Assembly (NCBI GenBank): GCA_942159475.1
Contig: OW804098.1
Span: 10,084,406 to 10,148,405, forward strand
Length of the DNA stretch: 64,000 bases
From: Sthenelais limicola
Taxonomy: Eukaryota > Annelida > Polychaeta > Phyllodocida > Sigalionidae
Direction of reading: 5' to 3'
In this document: piece by piece, positions 46,499 to 56,886 of the stretch
Position numbering within the stretch: position 1 is the first letter of the stretch
Layout: each line of letters opens with the position of its first letter
The notes under the pieces: generated by a model
Told to the model about the DNA's origin: nothing
The model's database searches: none
The model's input: only the letters and a program-made list of their open reading frames with translations
Made by a program: the position numbers and the translations under genes

Positions 46499-46791
46499 TA
46501 TGGGTCAGATTTTCAGAAAATGTACAATTGGCAGCTGTACATGTTTAGGGAATTCTACAAAATAAGGCTGGGAAATGGTGAATATATTCACCATTTCCCA
46601 GCCTTATTTTAAATATACTCAGATGTACCCAGTATACTGGGTACATCTGAGTATATTTGGGACCGCATTGATTTAAAGTATCAGTTCTGTTATGTTAAAC
46701 TGCATTTTGAAGCTAATTTCTGTCTTTAATGTGGGCTATTTCAAAGGATTGGTGAAGGCAAATTGTACATTTTCTGAAAATCTCACCCATA
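46499..46791 (+). mobile_element. family A MITE carrying two abutting perfect palindromes
   Basis: An alpha copy enlarged by about 50 bp. 46559-46610 and 46611-46658 are each perfectly self-complementary. Confidence 0.9.
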
Positions 46792-46796
46792 TGTGA

Positions 46797-46925
46797 ATTC
46801 AGGGGTGGTATTCAGGGGTGGTATTCAGGGGTGGTATTCAGGGGTACTATTTGAAAAATCAATATAGCACCTATGTGCTATTTGAGGCGAATATCACCTA
46901 TGTGCTATTTGAGGCGAATATCAAC
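46797..46925 (+). repeat. 14-bp and 28-bp short tandem repeats
   Basis: ATTCAGGGGTGGT about four times, then CACCTATGTGCTATTTGAGG plus GCGAATAT twice. Confidence 0.9.
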
Positions 46926-46994
46926 AAAATTGATGGAAACCAAGGTAAAATACTATAAAATCGAGTTCTCTTGTTAATTTAGTATGTAATAAAT

Positions 46995-47124
46995 ACCTAA
47001 CAGCACTCTGTTTGGTTTGTAATTGATCACAACGTCGGGTCAAATGGCACTTCACCACATCGGGGTGACATGCGATTTGACCCACCGTCTCGATCAATTA
47101 CAAACCTCCATCGTGCTATTAGGT
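46995..47124 (-). mobile_element. family D relative: hairpin only
   Basis: ACCTAAYAGCAC ends. The minus strand reads GCACGATGGAGG...TTGATCGAGACGG, like the D hairpin, but the tail is absent. Confidence 0.55.
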
Positions 47125-47167
47125 ATAATACTTCACAACTTATCACTGCACTTTGGCACTGGCAGTA

Positions 47168-47456
47168 ATTGGGTCAGATTTTCAGAAAATGTACAATTGG
47201 CAGCTTTACATATTTAGTAATTTCTGCTAAATTCTGCTAAAAAAGGCTAAATTTGGGGTATATCTGAGAAATTCTGCTGAATTAGGCTGAAAAATGTTGA
47301 ATACCGGGTATATCTGAGTATATTTGGTATCACATTGATTCAAAGTATCAGTTCTGTTATGTTAAACTGCATTTTGAAGCTCATTTTTGTCTGAAATGTG
47401 GGTTATTTAAGAGGATTGGTGAAGGCGAATTATACATTTTCTGAACATCTGACCCA
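47168..47456 (+). mobile_element. family A MITE with internal duplication
   Basis: The left interior (TTCTGCTRAATTAGGCT...GGGTATATCTGAG) occurs twice; 289 bp. Confidence 0.82.
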
Positions 47457-47667
47457 ATTCTGTTTTGTTATGGCACATATGTACCGTAACGATTCCTTTA
47501 TTGCATCTCTGTTATTGCACCTCTCATACACGACGGGCATATAATAATACAACGCATACACCACCCACTGTGATGCGACAACACTAAGAAACCAACAACA
47601 CTAAAAGAAGGTTAATCTCCATGTTCCTCTTCCCCACACATTCTATTGGTATCAGGCGTAGGTGTCT

Positions 47668-47919
47668 ACATGGCTCAGATTCTCGGAAAATGCACAATTG
47701 GCAGCTCTACAAATTTAGCAAACCTTGCAAAATTAGGCTAGAAAATGATAAATACCAGGAATAACTGAGTATATTTGGTGTTGCGTTGACTTAGAGTATC
47801 TGTTTTGCTCTGTTAAACTGCATTTTGAAGCATTTTGAAGCTTATTTTTGTCTTAAATGTGGGTTATTTGAGAGGATTGGTGAAGGCGAATTGTACATTT
47901 TGTGAAGATGTGACCCACT
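47668..47919 (+). mobile_element. family A MITE (alpha), diverged
   Basis: GGCTCAGATTCTCGG at the left; an 11-bp GCATTTTGAAG duplication inside. Confidence 0.78.
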
Positions 47920-49828
47920 AGGAGTAGACACCCTGCTGAGTGGGTAAACTAATCACTCAGAGAGAGCTGCTCCTCCTCAGGCTGCTGTAAAAACAGGCGA
48001 CAATAAAAACTCCTCCTGGCCTCCTCCTGGCCTACTGACAGGGGCTAGAACATGCTGCACCTTGGCAATAGGATCACTCACTCCGCCCTCTCACATGCCT
48101 CCTGCTACAGGCCTGACACCTGTAGTTGCACACCACAACTACACATTATATGTATTGAGAAACCCTGCTCGCACTGAGGTGGATGGGTGGGTCAAGGAGA
48201 TTAAGATTAATATTAAGATACTTTTATTCTCGATCATGTCGCTGGCAGAAAACATGACTCCAGCTAAGGGAGGTTTGCAAGTTTTCTGTTGATTTACATT
48301 AATATTTGACAGTGTACAATTCCACAATCGTCATGGACGAAGGTGGCACACTGTTATATTCATTAAGATTTTCTATTACCTTGTTAAAATAAATATCAAG
48401 CGCAGTAGATCTTTTTACAATTTCTCAGAAAAGTAGAGTATAAGGAGTTCTGAATGACCCTAAGAAATTTAAAATCTGTTTGGTTGGGGTTTTTTTTGTT
48501 TTTTTTTTGTTTTTTTTAGAAAAGTTGCTTAATGATGACGAACACAATATTAATGGGATGTGGAGTCTCCCTGGCTCCCTGGCTCCCTGGCTCCCTGGCT
48601 CCCTGGCTCTCCCTTGGTTTAGAGTTCTGGATTGGTGCTCCACATCTAGCCTTCCGTTCATGACAGAAGTTATTATGACTGAGTTGTTTACTGCAACATG
48701 TATCATTATTATTCTGTAGATGGACATAATCACCTCTCAGTTCTCCTAAATGGGTGGCCTTCTTTAGAGATCTATCATAATCATTATATTTAGATGGAAT
48801 GCAACGAGTAGTTGTTCTGAAATAGCGTATCAACATGAGGAGTTGATAATGCATGTATCATCGTGAGCAAAGGATAATTCTTATATTGCATCCGCTTATG
48901 GACCCATCTATTACCCTAATAATTCATGTTTGATATGGTCTGAAGAGCCATTTTTCCATTTTAACTTTGTTTAAATCATTCTCATGTAACTTCTATTCAA
49001 AAATAAAGATATCCTATTTTTGTTCCATTCATTAAAAGGTCCACATTTATATTTTGGTGCTGAGCGAAATCCTTTGCAGCAGTTGTTTCATTTATTATCG
49101 CTCACTGGCCCTTGTTTTCATTTGAATGAATCGACTTCAAATAAATATATAACACCCACAAAATATTTGTCAAATGATTCCAGGATCTGTTCGCTCCTGT
49201 TGCCATATTTTGGGGTAGAGGTATATAGAAGATGTTTTCCCTGTAGAAATACAAGTTAGCTGTAGATACAGGTTGGTGGTGGTTAGACTAGGAAACACAG
49301 GTAGCATTAATATATCATGTGCCTGCACATCCCCCTGCTGGAGTAATATAAGCCTTCATGCTCCTAGCATACATCATTATACAATTAAGTTTAAATATTT
49401 AGCAGAAGCATTATATTGATGGATGCTATTCTCAACTATGGATGGCACGAATTAACAACTAATACAGAAAGTGAAAAAGTGTATGACAAGAGATTAATAA
49501 AAGATAATAAAATTACGCTACACTATCGTGCATACACTGGGCAATACCTGCTTACATTTTGTATCATTTTTGGGGGTTGTTTTTATTTTATCATGCATTT
49601 AATGAAAGCCCTTAAATTGCCACTTTGAATACGACTGACATGCCTCTTCCTTTATTCCTTAAGGTAGAATTAAAGAAGACTCTTAAATTGACATTGTTTT
49701 AATTAGTCTCTGCCTTAATCGGCCCAGGAGTTATAACCACGTTAGGCAGGGACTAAATTGATTAATAACCTCCAATGAGGGCTGCTGGTGCACAGTTGGT
49801 GTGTAGTCCCTAGGATTCGCCTCAGTAT
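47920..49828. other. 1.9 kb largely repeat-free
   Basis: The longest stretch without a recognised transposon. Small ORFs only, none with convincing splice sites. 48152-48190 resembles 50497-50530 (TTGAGRRRCCCTGC...GAGGTGGATGGGTGGGTCA). Confidence 0.5.
48567..48612 (+). repeat. GGCTCCCT octamer repeat, about 5 copies
   Basis: (CTCCCTGG)n. Preceded by two long T runs at 48490-48520. Confidence 0.92.
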
Positions 49829-50071
49829 TATATGGGTCAGATTTTCAGAAAATGTACAATTCACCTTCATCAAACCTCTCAAATAACCCAAATTTCAGAC
49901 GAAAATAAAGTTCAAAATACAGTTCAACCTAACCAAACAGATTGCTAGAATCAATGCAATGCCGAATATACTCGAATTTACCTAGTATTTACCAAATTGC
50001 TGCCTAATTTAACAGAATTTACTAACTGCTTACAGCTGGCAATTGTACATTTTCTGAAAATCTGACCCATA
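49829..50071 (-). mobile_element. family A MITE (beta)
   Basis: Complete. Confidence 0.85.
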
Positions 50072-50249
50072 TTGTATACGCCAAACATTGAATCAGAAGT
50101 CCCTCAATGTCGGTTATCACTCCTTATATATCACTGACTTGTGTCTGTGTCTTCATTCTTTATCGTAGAATTGAATAAAGCTCTTAAATTTGGCATTGCT
50201 TTTAAATATGACTGATGTGTGATTCATGTTCATTCGTTATTATATACAT

Positions 50250-50493
50250 ATATGCGGGTCGGATTTTCAGAGAATGTGCAATCGCCAGCTCTACCCATTT
50301 AGTAAATTCTGCTAAATTAGGGTGAAAAATGAAGAATACCGGGTATATCTGAGTATATTTGGTATCGCATTGATTCAAAGTATCAGTTCTGTTATGTTAA
50401 ATTGCATTTTGAAGCTCATTTTTGTCTTAAATGTGGGTTATTTGAGAGGATTGGTGAAGGCCAATTGTACATTTTCTGAAAATCTGACCCACA
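50250..50493 (+). mobile_element. family A MITE (alpha)
   Basis: Complete. Confidence 0.85.
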
Positions 50494-50584
50494 TATTGAG
50501 AGGCCCTGCGCACATTGAGGTGGATGGGTGGGTCATACATAGATTGAGGGGTGATGACTGCTGCCATTATGAGTACCTGGTGTT

Positions 50585-50794
50585 AAAGGGTTGTCTCCAC
50601 TGGTTGCGGTAAGCTCTGCGGTAAGCCTTGCGATGGTGCTGTGATGTTGAGGAGTGGCGAGGTCCTGCCTACATCATTCACTTACCATGTAGGCAAGGAC
50701 CTCGTCACCCCTCTCCACCTATAGAACCAGCACAAACCATCGCAAGGCTTACCGTAGAGCTTACCGCAGCCAGTGGAGACAACCCTTTAACACC
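50585..50794. mobile_element. family F MITE, TTAA-flanked
   Basis: TTAA|AGGGTTGTCTCCACTGG...CCAGTGGAGACAACCCT|TTAA; foldback over its whole length, with GCGGTAAGCYTTGCGATGG in both arms. It ends 56 bp before the family E copy. Confidence 0.8.
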
Positions 50795-50849
50795 CAATAC
50801 AAACTGAGCCGATGCATCAGGTGGTTTTAAAAGCTCTGACTGTTCAAGA

Positions 50850-51054
50850 TTAAGCCGTGGACACACACAGCCGATTTGGCTTCCAATTGTCCCCCGACGA
50901 CTTCCAATGAATCCTAGGATTTCATTTCCAATCCTGGTTGATGTTGTTTCAAAAACATTAACCAGGACTTGAAATGAAATCATAGGATTTATCGGGAGAC
51001 CAAAATTGGGGGGCAATCGGGAGGCAAATCTGCTGTGTGTGTCCATGGCTTTAA
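50850..51054 (+). mobile_element. family E MITE, TTAA-flanked (piggyBac-like)
   Basis: TTAA|GCCGTGGACACACACAGC...GCTGTGTGTGTCCATGGC|TTAA. Nearly the whole 200 bp folds back on itself. TTAA sites are the known target of piggyBac transposases. Confidence 0.8.
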
Positions 51055-51199
51055 GGACACGATGATCCACATCTCAATATTAACCCAAGTGCGTTAGTTA
51101 GCTAATTTTTCTTTATATATATAGACCTAGGCATAGAGTCACATACATAGTGTCACTTGTCATCGCAAGTGACACTATGTAAGTGACTGTGTGCCTGTA

Positions 51200-51312
51200 T
51201 TGCAGGGTGTGCCAGTCATGGGGTGCCATCCTGCTGGGTCTGGGCTTCAACTACATTAATTATATTAATTATATTAATTATATTAATTATATTAACCCAA
51301 GTGACACTATGT
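51200..51312 (+). repeat. outlying copy of the exon-derived repeat
   Basis: ATTGCAG|GGTGTGCCAG...GGGCTTC followed by (TATATTAAT)n and AACCCAAGTGACACTATG, the same unit as at 53.85-54.2 kb but 2.6 kb upstream. An inverted copy of the ACATAGTGTCACTTG segment precedes it at 51145-51182 and forms a short hairpin. Confidence 0.8.
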
Positions 51313-53026
51313 ATGTGACTGTGTGCGTGTATGGCGGACTTTAGTGACGATGTAGTTACCCACCAGGTGGCGCCAAGAAGCGGCCCTGTAGGATAGGGGT
51401 TGACCCCCGGCAACCTATGGTTGACACATGGGTCAGACACTTCGTTGTATGCTGCAGCGTGTGCAGAGGTGCCAAACCTCCAGCCAAAAGTCCTAAATTG
51501 TGAAATCACAGATATTTATAAAAAAAGACATGCCTTAACTATAAAATTCCTGTATTTTAAGGATATTTTACAGAATCGGCCATTTCTAAGCTTAAACATG
51601 AAACATCAGATGTCCCAAGGATTCCACAATTTATTGGACCGAATGTCATCAAATTAAAAAGATTCTCTTTCTGATTCTTTTTGTACATCAAAATTGAGCT
51701 TCAGTGAGTATTAGAACATCACATACGGCCTACAGGTGGTACAAACCCTTCAATTTTTCGAAGATTTTCAGAACTCTGAATATCTAATGATCGAATGGGG
51801 ATTAAACTGAAAATTTCTCAGGGCAACCAGAAACTCTGGCGGGCAACCTGATTTTGTAAGTAGCTTGCCCGGTGGGACAACCTATTTTTATTCCTTATTT
51901 CGACCACTGTATGGGTCAGGTCGCCTAGAAATGTACAATTGCTGCTGATTTCCATGAATCCCAACTTTGAGGCTATATTATAGAGAAAATCTGGGCTCGC
52001 GCTTGGATTGTTTTCCCTTTAGCCACTGTGGCGAAATTCCAAAGAAATATTATCGCCACACTGACTTTCTTTTCGCCACAAAAACCATCAGTGTAAATGA
52101 GACTATAACTCTTATGATTCAATAATTAGACTCGGATATACAGTATTTTAATCACATCACCAGTTGATGATTAACATATATAACCAACTTAATTAATAAT
52201 CTCGATCGTTTTAAAACATGATCTAGATGATAGATGAGGCCTTCATGATACTTGTAACCCCATCTTATATTTAGTATTTATCCAGTACTTAAGGTGGTCA
52301 AAATTGGAATCTTTTAATTGGCCTTGAAATGTTCAGATTCTCTGTTTCTTACAGAGGGGAAGTGTCTGTGAGAGATGTAAATAGGTTATGAAATAGATCG
52401 ATTATAGTTGATGACATAAATGCACCGTCAATTAAATCCTGATATATACCTAGAAAACAATTTCATGAAACCTTAGTATTTTGAGTACTAAGCTGTACTA
52501 CTGAAGCCTACCGAAGACTGATCCTTGAGATTATTAGTAATTACATGGCCTTGAATATCATGACAGTTGAAGAACTTTGATATGATTTTTCAAGGCATTG
52601 AAAGGTAAATATATCTGATATTATGCGGTTTTTTTTAGAACTGGGTCTGTTTATAGAAGACTTTCCAGTTATAAGTGGAAAAATGGAGGAGAATTATAAT
52701 AATAATTATATTAAAATCAGAGACATAGTGTCTTAGGAACTTGAAAAACTGCAGCTTGATTCTGTATAAATGACCTTAATTACAGGCACTACAATATACT
52801 ACTAATATATATCTTTTCATCCGAAATCCACCACAATTCTCTTATTAATGAGTATGTGTTCACAAAATTTCATGCGGGGGGGGGGGGGGGAGGGGGGGAC
52901 ACCCCCTGACCTCTCCTGAGGTGTGTTTCAGATGATTCGATGATGTTTTCGTGATTTTTTTGCGCCATAATCATTACATGAGGACTAGTAAATACCTAGA
53001 AGGACTAGTGGGAGTCACTAGTCCGC
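51313..53026. other. no gene seen
   Basis: Mostly unique AT-rich DNA with a lone family A end at 51909 and a G run at 52877-52900. An upstream exon of the two-TM gene could be hidden here but I see none. Confidence 0.45.
51909..51945. mobile_element. solo family A end
   Basis: ATGGGTCAGGTCGCCTAG then unrelated sequence. Confidence 0.45.
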
Positions 53027-53039
53027 CTGTCTAGTAAGA

Positions 53040-53224
53040 GTGAGTGAGTGAGTGAGATTGGTTGCTTTACGCCCTTATCAACACTTTGAAGTGTTATATC
53101 AAGGGTGGGAGAGCTGAGAGGGAGGCAGTTTATGATCATACCCAGGAAATAGAGATAGAGAAGAAGGGAGAGAGAGACAGAGAAAAGAGACAGAAAGGCA
53201 CTTTAAGGTCTTACCCAGGACCCT
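53040..53224 (-). mobile_element. SINE-like repeat with 13-bp target duplication
   Basis: Begins (GTGA)n, then GATTGGTTGCTTTACGCCC...AACACTTTGAAGTGTT, and ends TTACCCAGGACCCT. A perfect 13-bp duplication CTGTCTAGTAAGA flanks it (53027-53039 and 53225-53237). Read on the minus strand it ends in a (TCAC)n tail. It resembles abundant gastropod repeats with a GAGT-run and TTTACGCC core (remembered, not searched). Confidence 0.75.
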
Positions 53225-53850
53225 CTGTCTAGTAAGAATTTTAGCTTCAATTCAATTTCACCATCAATGAAAAGATATACAACCAAGTATCAGTTAGATA
53301 TTAGAGAGTTTCTACATGTATGTATCCGTCCGATAATGTTTTTTTAGCCGTGATCAGTCACATGGTATCAGCCGTGAATCAGAAACCAGATGAAAGCAAT
53401 GAAATGATTGAAAACATCGATTTATTAGAGATATTTTGCTTTCGCCACTGTGGCTAAATCAAAATATCCAAATTGAAATTTCCATGCATGTCAGACTCTA
53501 GCTACCTAGTAGGGCATTACTCCCGCAACCCTATGTGTTGCTCATACAAATCTAAATTTTAATTCAACTTCCTCTGGTAAGTCTCTAAAAATTATAAAAT
53601 CAACTATTCCCTATTTGGCACCTCTGATGCTGTCAGCTGAGTTACTTAGAAAGAACGCAATTCAATAACAATGCCAGACACCTGTTGTTCAATGTATGCA
53701 TGTCTAATGATCGGGAATTGTGCGATGAGAAGCTCAGAACTATAGCATACATGTGTATATGAACCCTGCCAACCTCTGACCTGGGGCCGGTAGGCCGCCT
53801 GGCCACCTGGTGTCAATTTTGGTACTACCCACCAAAGTCCCCCATTGCAG

Positions 53851-54215
53851 GGTGTACCAGACGTGGGGTGCCATCCTGCTGGGACTGGGCTTCAACTATA
53901 TTAATTATATTAATTATATTAATTATATTGATTATATTAACCCAAGTGACACTATGTATTTCAGGGTGTACCAGTCGTGGGGTGCCATCCTGCTGGGACT
54001 GGGCTTCAACTATATTAATTATATTAATTACATTAATTATATTAATTATATTAACCCAAGTGACACTATGTAACTGACTCTATGTCTATATTGCAGGGTG
54101 TACCAGTCGTGGGGTGCCATCCTGCTGGGACTGGGCTTCAACTATATTAATTATATTAATTATATTAATTATATTAACCCAGGTGACACTATGTAACTCT
54201 GTACCTATATTGCAG
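53851..54215 (+). repeat. exon-derived tandem repeat with decoy splice acceptors (3 units)
   Basis: Three units begin at 53851, 53965 and 54097 (spacings 114, 132 and 119 bp to the next unit or the true exon). Each has a ...TTGCAG or TTTCAG acceptor, then GTGTACCAG...TGGGGTGCCATCCTGCTGGGACTGGGCTTC, the first 46 or so bases of exon 54216. Each then departs into (TATATTAAT)n and AACCCAAGTGACACTATGTA. Read in the exon frame they give VYQSWGAILLGLGF followed by repeats of NYI, so splicing to a decoy would replace the membrane span with an Asn/Tyr/Ile run and a stop. Confidence 0.85.
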
Positions 54216-54339
54216 GGTGTACCAGTCATGGGGAGCCATCCTGCTGGGTCTGGGCTTCTGCCTGCTGCTCATCTGTCTCATTCTCTGCCTCCACGCCTAC
54301 TGTGTTATCACCATCACAGAAGAGGAACCATTAAATAAG
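54216..54339 (+). CDS. internal coding exon, transmembrane segment
   Basis: Bounded by acceptor TATATTGCAG|G and donor AATAAG|GTCAGT, 124 nt: one base completing the previous codon plus 41 codons. It encodes VYQSWGAILLGLGF, then a Leu/Ile/Cys-rich hydrophobic run and HAYCVITITEEEPLNK. This is a clear single membrane span (about residues 64-92 of the joined model) followed by an acidic stop-transfer-like edge. It ends in phase 0, matching the start of the next exon at 55681. Its first 46 or so bases are repeated in three decayed copies directly upstream and one at 51.2 kb. Only this copy keeps the full hydrophobic segment and a donor. Membrane topology is inferred; no homologue was recognised. 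Confidence 0.72.
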
Positions 54340-54762
54340 GTCAGTCCATTGCGGGGAGGGTTTGCGGCTATAATTGCTGCCCACTGAAGCCAGTTGAGTT
54401 ACTTATATGTATCAAGACACCAAAATATGTATAATTGGACTTTTAGTGTGTCATGTCATCCCTTAATGATGGAATTATGATGCAAAAACAAATAACATAC
54501 CTGGCATTGAATAACTGTCTAGCTATATTAAAATTTGTTTGTAAACAAACTAGTTAAAAACTAACTGTGGTGGGCATTTGACCCAAAGTCAATTCGGAAT
54601 GATTAAATACTTAAAATATATTTTGATATTTTGTTGAAAATTTTGTTTGCACAATGAAAAGTACCATTTATATGGAATTTGTGGTGAAATAAAACATGTT
54701 TTTAAAATGATTTTGACACATATTTTGGATACAGTTGTAATATTGAGATCATCTGAAGCATA

Positions 54763-55002
54763 TATGGGTCAGATTTTCAGAAAATGTACAATTCAAGTTC
54801 ACCAATTCTCTCAAACAACCCAAATTTCAGACGAAAATAAAGTTCAAAATACAGTTCAAGCTAACCAAACAGATAGCTTGAACCAATGCAATGCTGAATA
54901 TACTCGAATTTACCTAGTATTGACCACATTGCAGCTTAATTTAGCAGAATTTACTGAATGTGTACAGCTGCTAATTGTACATTTTCTGAAAATCTGACCC
55001 AT
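54763..55002 (-). mobile_element. family A MITE (beta) in last intron
   Basis: Complete. Confidence 0.85.
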
Positions 55003-55204
55003 ATCTGTTAGAGATCTGGTTTTAAGCGTGTAGCTTTAGCAGTTGCACTCCTAGACTACATGAAACATGATATTGGTAGATATCTAGGTTTGTACATGGT
55101 GGCGATCCCTAATTTATCATTCTGCGCTAGAGAAGAATCACAGATAAAGCGATGAATTCTGAAATTAAGCTTAATTTATTATTTAGTTCTTGATGAAGTA
55201 TGTT

Positions 55205-55447
55205 AAGGCTGCATTACCAAATATTCTCAGGTATTCCTAGTATTTATCCTTTTTCCTTTTTCTGCCTAATTTAGCAGAATTTCTAAATGTGTAGAAGAAG
55301 CAATGTGTGAATACATACATGCTGGATATCGCATATTTTTCCTTTTGATGTAACTTAATTATCTTCTGCCTTAAATGAATACAAAAATAAACAAAAAAAA
55401 CCCAAAAAAATCTGCCAATTGTATAGTGTCTGACGACCTGACCCATA
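55205..55447 (-). mobile_element. partial family A relative in last intron
   Basis: Right half only, ending CTGACGACCTGACCC, interrupted by about 100 bp of other sequence. Confidence 0.55.
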
Positions 55448-55680
55448 TGCTAGTAATGGTATAATCTTAAATACTAATGTTAATGATATCTATAACAAAT
55501 AGACTGTTTTGTTTTATGGTAACGGCTGGGAGAGGTGGATTTTTTTAAAACAAATTTTATTGACGCAATTTTCACATAGTGATCTTATTTAGATAACTGT
55601 CTGCCTGTTTTATTGGTTTTGTCTGTTTTATTGTGAACTTTATGAGTTTGATAAATAAAGTAGTATCTTATCTTCTTCAG

Positions 55681-56886
55681 CGTAACATTCCTCCACCGGC
55701 CCCATCAGTAGTTATGAATGGCAGAAAACCCCGCAATAAAGGCGAAGGTGTGCCAGAGAAGGTGAAGAAAACCTCCTCAACCTATGAGAACAACTCCTCT
55801 GCCCAAAACAACAAACGAGCAAAACCAATCAAACTCCTCATAGTTGACAAAGAGGACTTGGACGAAGTCGACAAAGGTGGCCGAGTCTACTTCACCGACA
55901 AACAAAACCACGGTCGAGAGGAGAGGACATACGGCGACCCAAACTACCAAGAAAGACTTGTTTTAACTCGCGAAGACAGCCCTGAGCGGCATCAGCAAAC
56001 TTCTAAAGTTGTTGACCCAAGGTTAGGAGATGTACATGTAAGTGTACGTCCAGCAAACCCTGCTCTGGGCAGTCCAAGCCATCAGGCATATGACATTGAG
56101 AGCACTGAAGCTCCTCCTCCCCCTCCAAAGATCATCATTGGACCCGTCCCCCCTGACATTCCCCTACACCTGCTAGAAAGTATGAACAATGTAGCGGGTG
56201 AGGAGGACCATGGGGCAGTGGGTGGAGAACCTGTCGCGGAGAAAATCATCATCCCGACTCAGTTCGCGAGAGCTTTTTCTGTTGTGAAAAGCAGCTCTAA
56301 GAATCATCCAGGGTTCTCCACAGCCACCCAAGGCAGTAGTTCCTATACCAACCCTCACTCAGCATCAGGTCATGACAGCAGGGTGGAGAACACTTACATA
56401 GGATATCAAGAAGGTATGGATCTTCACCCCTTCCCACCGGGGCAGATGGTGACCACCAAGCCACCGCCTATACCTGGGCGACACAACAGTCAGGTCACAG
56501 CCCATGTCATACCCATTCCATACCAACTGAAGAACTATCCAGTGGGAGTGCTTCCTCCCCCACCACCCAAGTCACACATTGCCAAGGCAATGCATGCCCA
56601 TCATATGGCCATGCGTGAACAAGCTATAAAGTTCCAATTAGTCCCCGGTGGAGAGCCATTCGATATGAGTAAATTACACCCAAATATGCCAGAGAACTAC
56701 ATCCAAAGGATCCCACCTGAACATGATCATGAAGGCAGAAGGTTCAGTCAGCCTGTTGTAGTGTATCTTAATCCCAATCAAAATATGGGGCTGTCGCAGT
56801 TGAGTATGTACGACAATGTGCAATATGTGTGGGAAGAGAATCCGCCGAGTGCTTTCCATCCAAAAAATAGTTCCCAGAAAAAGTAG
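55681..56886 (+). CDS. terminal coding exon: long proline-rich cytosolic-looking tail
   Basis: Starts after acceptor CTTATCTTCTTCAG and reads RNIPPPAPSVVMNG... for 401 residues to TAG at 56884. The open frame extends to an ATG at 55633, but that part is intronic (it crosses the acceptor and reads from a LINE-like tail). The tail is hydrophilic, low in Cys, with a basic segment near the start (RKPRNKGEG) and poly-proline motifs: PPPPPKIII near model residue 245, KPPPIPGRH near 360 and LPPPPPKSH near 390. All are candidate SH3, WW or EVH1 ligands. It also has His/Met-rich stretches (AKAMHAHHMAMRE) and ends in a lysine-rich KNSSQKK. Codon usage is even and no frameshift is seen over 1.2 kb, unlike everything else nearby. 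Likely role: membrane-anchored scaffold or signalling adaptor, inferred from composition only. Name not recognised. Confidence 0.8.
   Translation, partial: RNIPPPAPSVVMNGRKPRNKGEGVPEKVKKTSSTYENNSSAQNNKRAKPIKLLIVDKEDLDEVDKGGRVYFTDKQNHGREERTYGDPNYQERLVLTREDSPERHQQTSKVVDPRLGDVHVSVRPANPALGSPSHQAYDIESTEAPPPPPKIIIGPVPPDIPLHLLESMNNVAGEEDHGAVGGEPVAEKIIIPTQFARAFSVVKSSSKNHPGFSTATQGSSSYTNPHSASGHDSRVENTYIGYQEGMDLHPFPPGQMVTTKPPPIPGRHNSQVTAHVIPIPYQLKNYPVGVLPPPPPKSHIAKAMHAHHMAMREQAIKFQLVPGGEPFDMSKLHPNMPENYIQRIPPEHDHEGRRFSQPVVVYLNPNQNMGLSQLSMYDNVQYVWEENPPSAFHPKNSSQKK

Larger units (their letters stand above)
18981..54215 (+). other. putative 35-kb intron filled with repeats
   Basis: If exons 18805-18980 and 54216-54339 are directly joined, this is the intron. 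It holds more than 30 family A copies, about 11 family B, several C, one LINE fragment, four purine/pyrimidine tracts and one SINE. Phases at both ends agree (AG|G), but further exons cannot be excluded by eye. Confidence 0.3.
54340..55680 (+). other. last intron of the two-TM gene
   Basis: GT...AG intron between phase-0 exons. It contains one complete family A copy (54763-55002) and a partial one (55205-55447). Its 3' end (about 55600-55680) has a GATAAATAAAG...TCTTATCTTC string that looks like the (TTATC)n tail of the LINE 3' fragments elsewhere in this window, so the polypyrimidine tract may be transposon-derived. Confidence 0.65.

Noticed and set aside
48425..48854. Overlapping ORFs around the GGCTCCCT repeat
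   Set aside because: Opened by the octamer repeat and poly-T; no splice or start context.
55633..55680. ATG-initiated extension of the terminal exon
   Set aside because: Upstream of a good acceptor and in LINE-tail-like sequence; phase with exon 54216 fits the acceptor instead.
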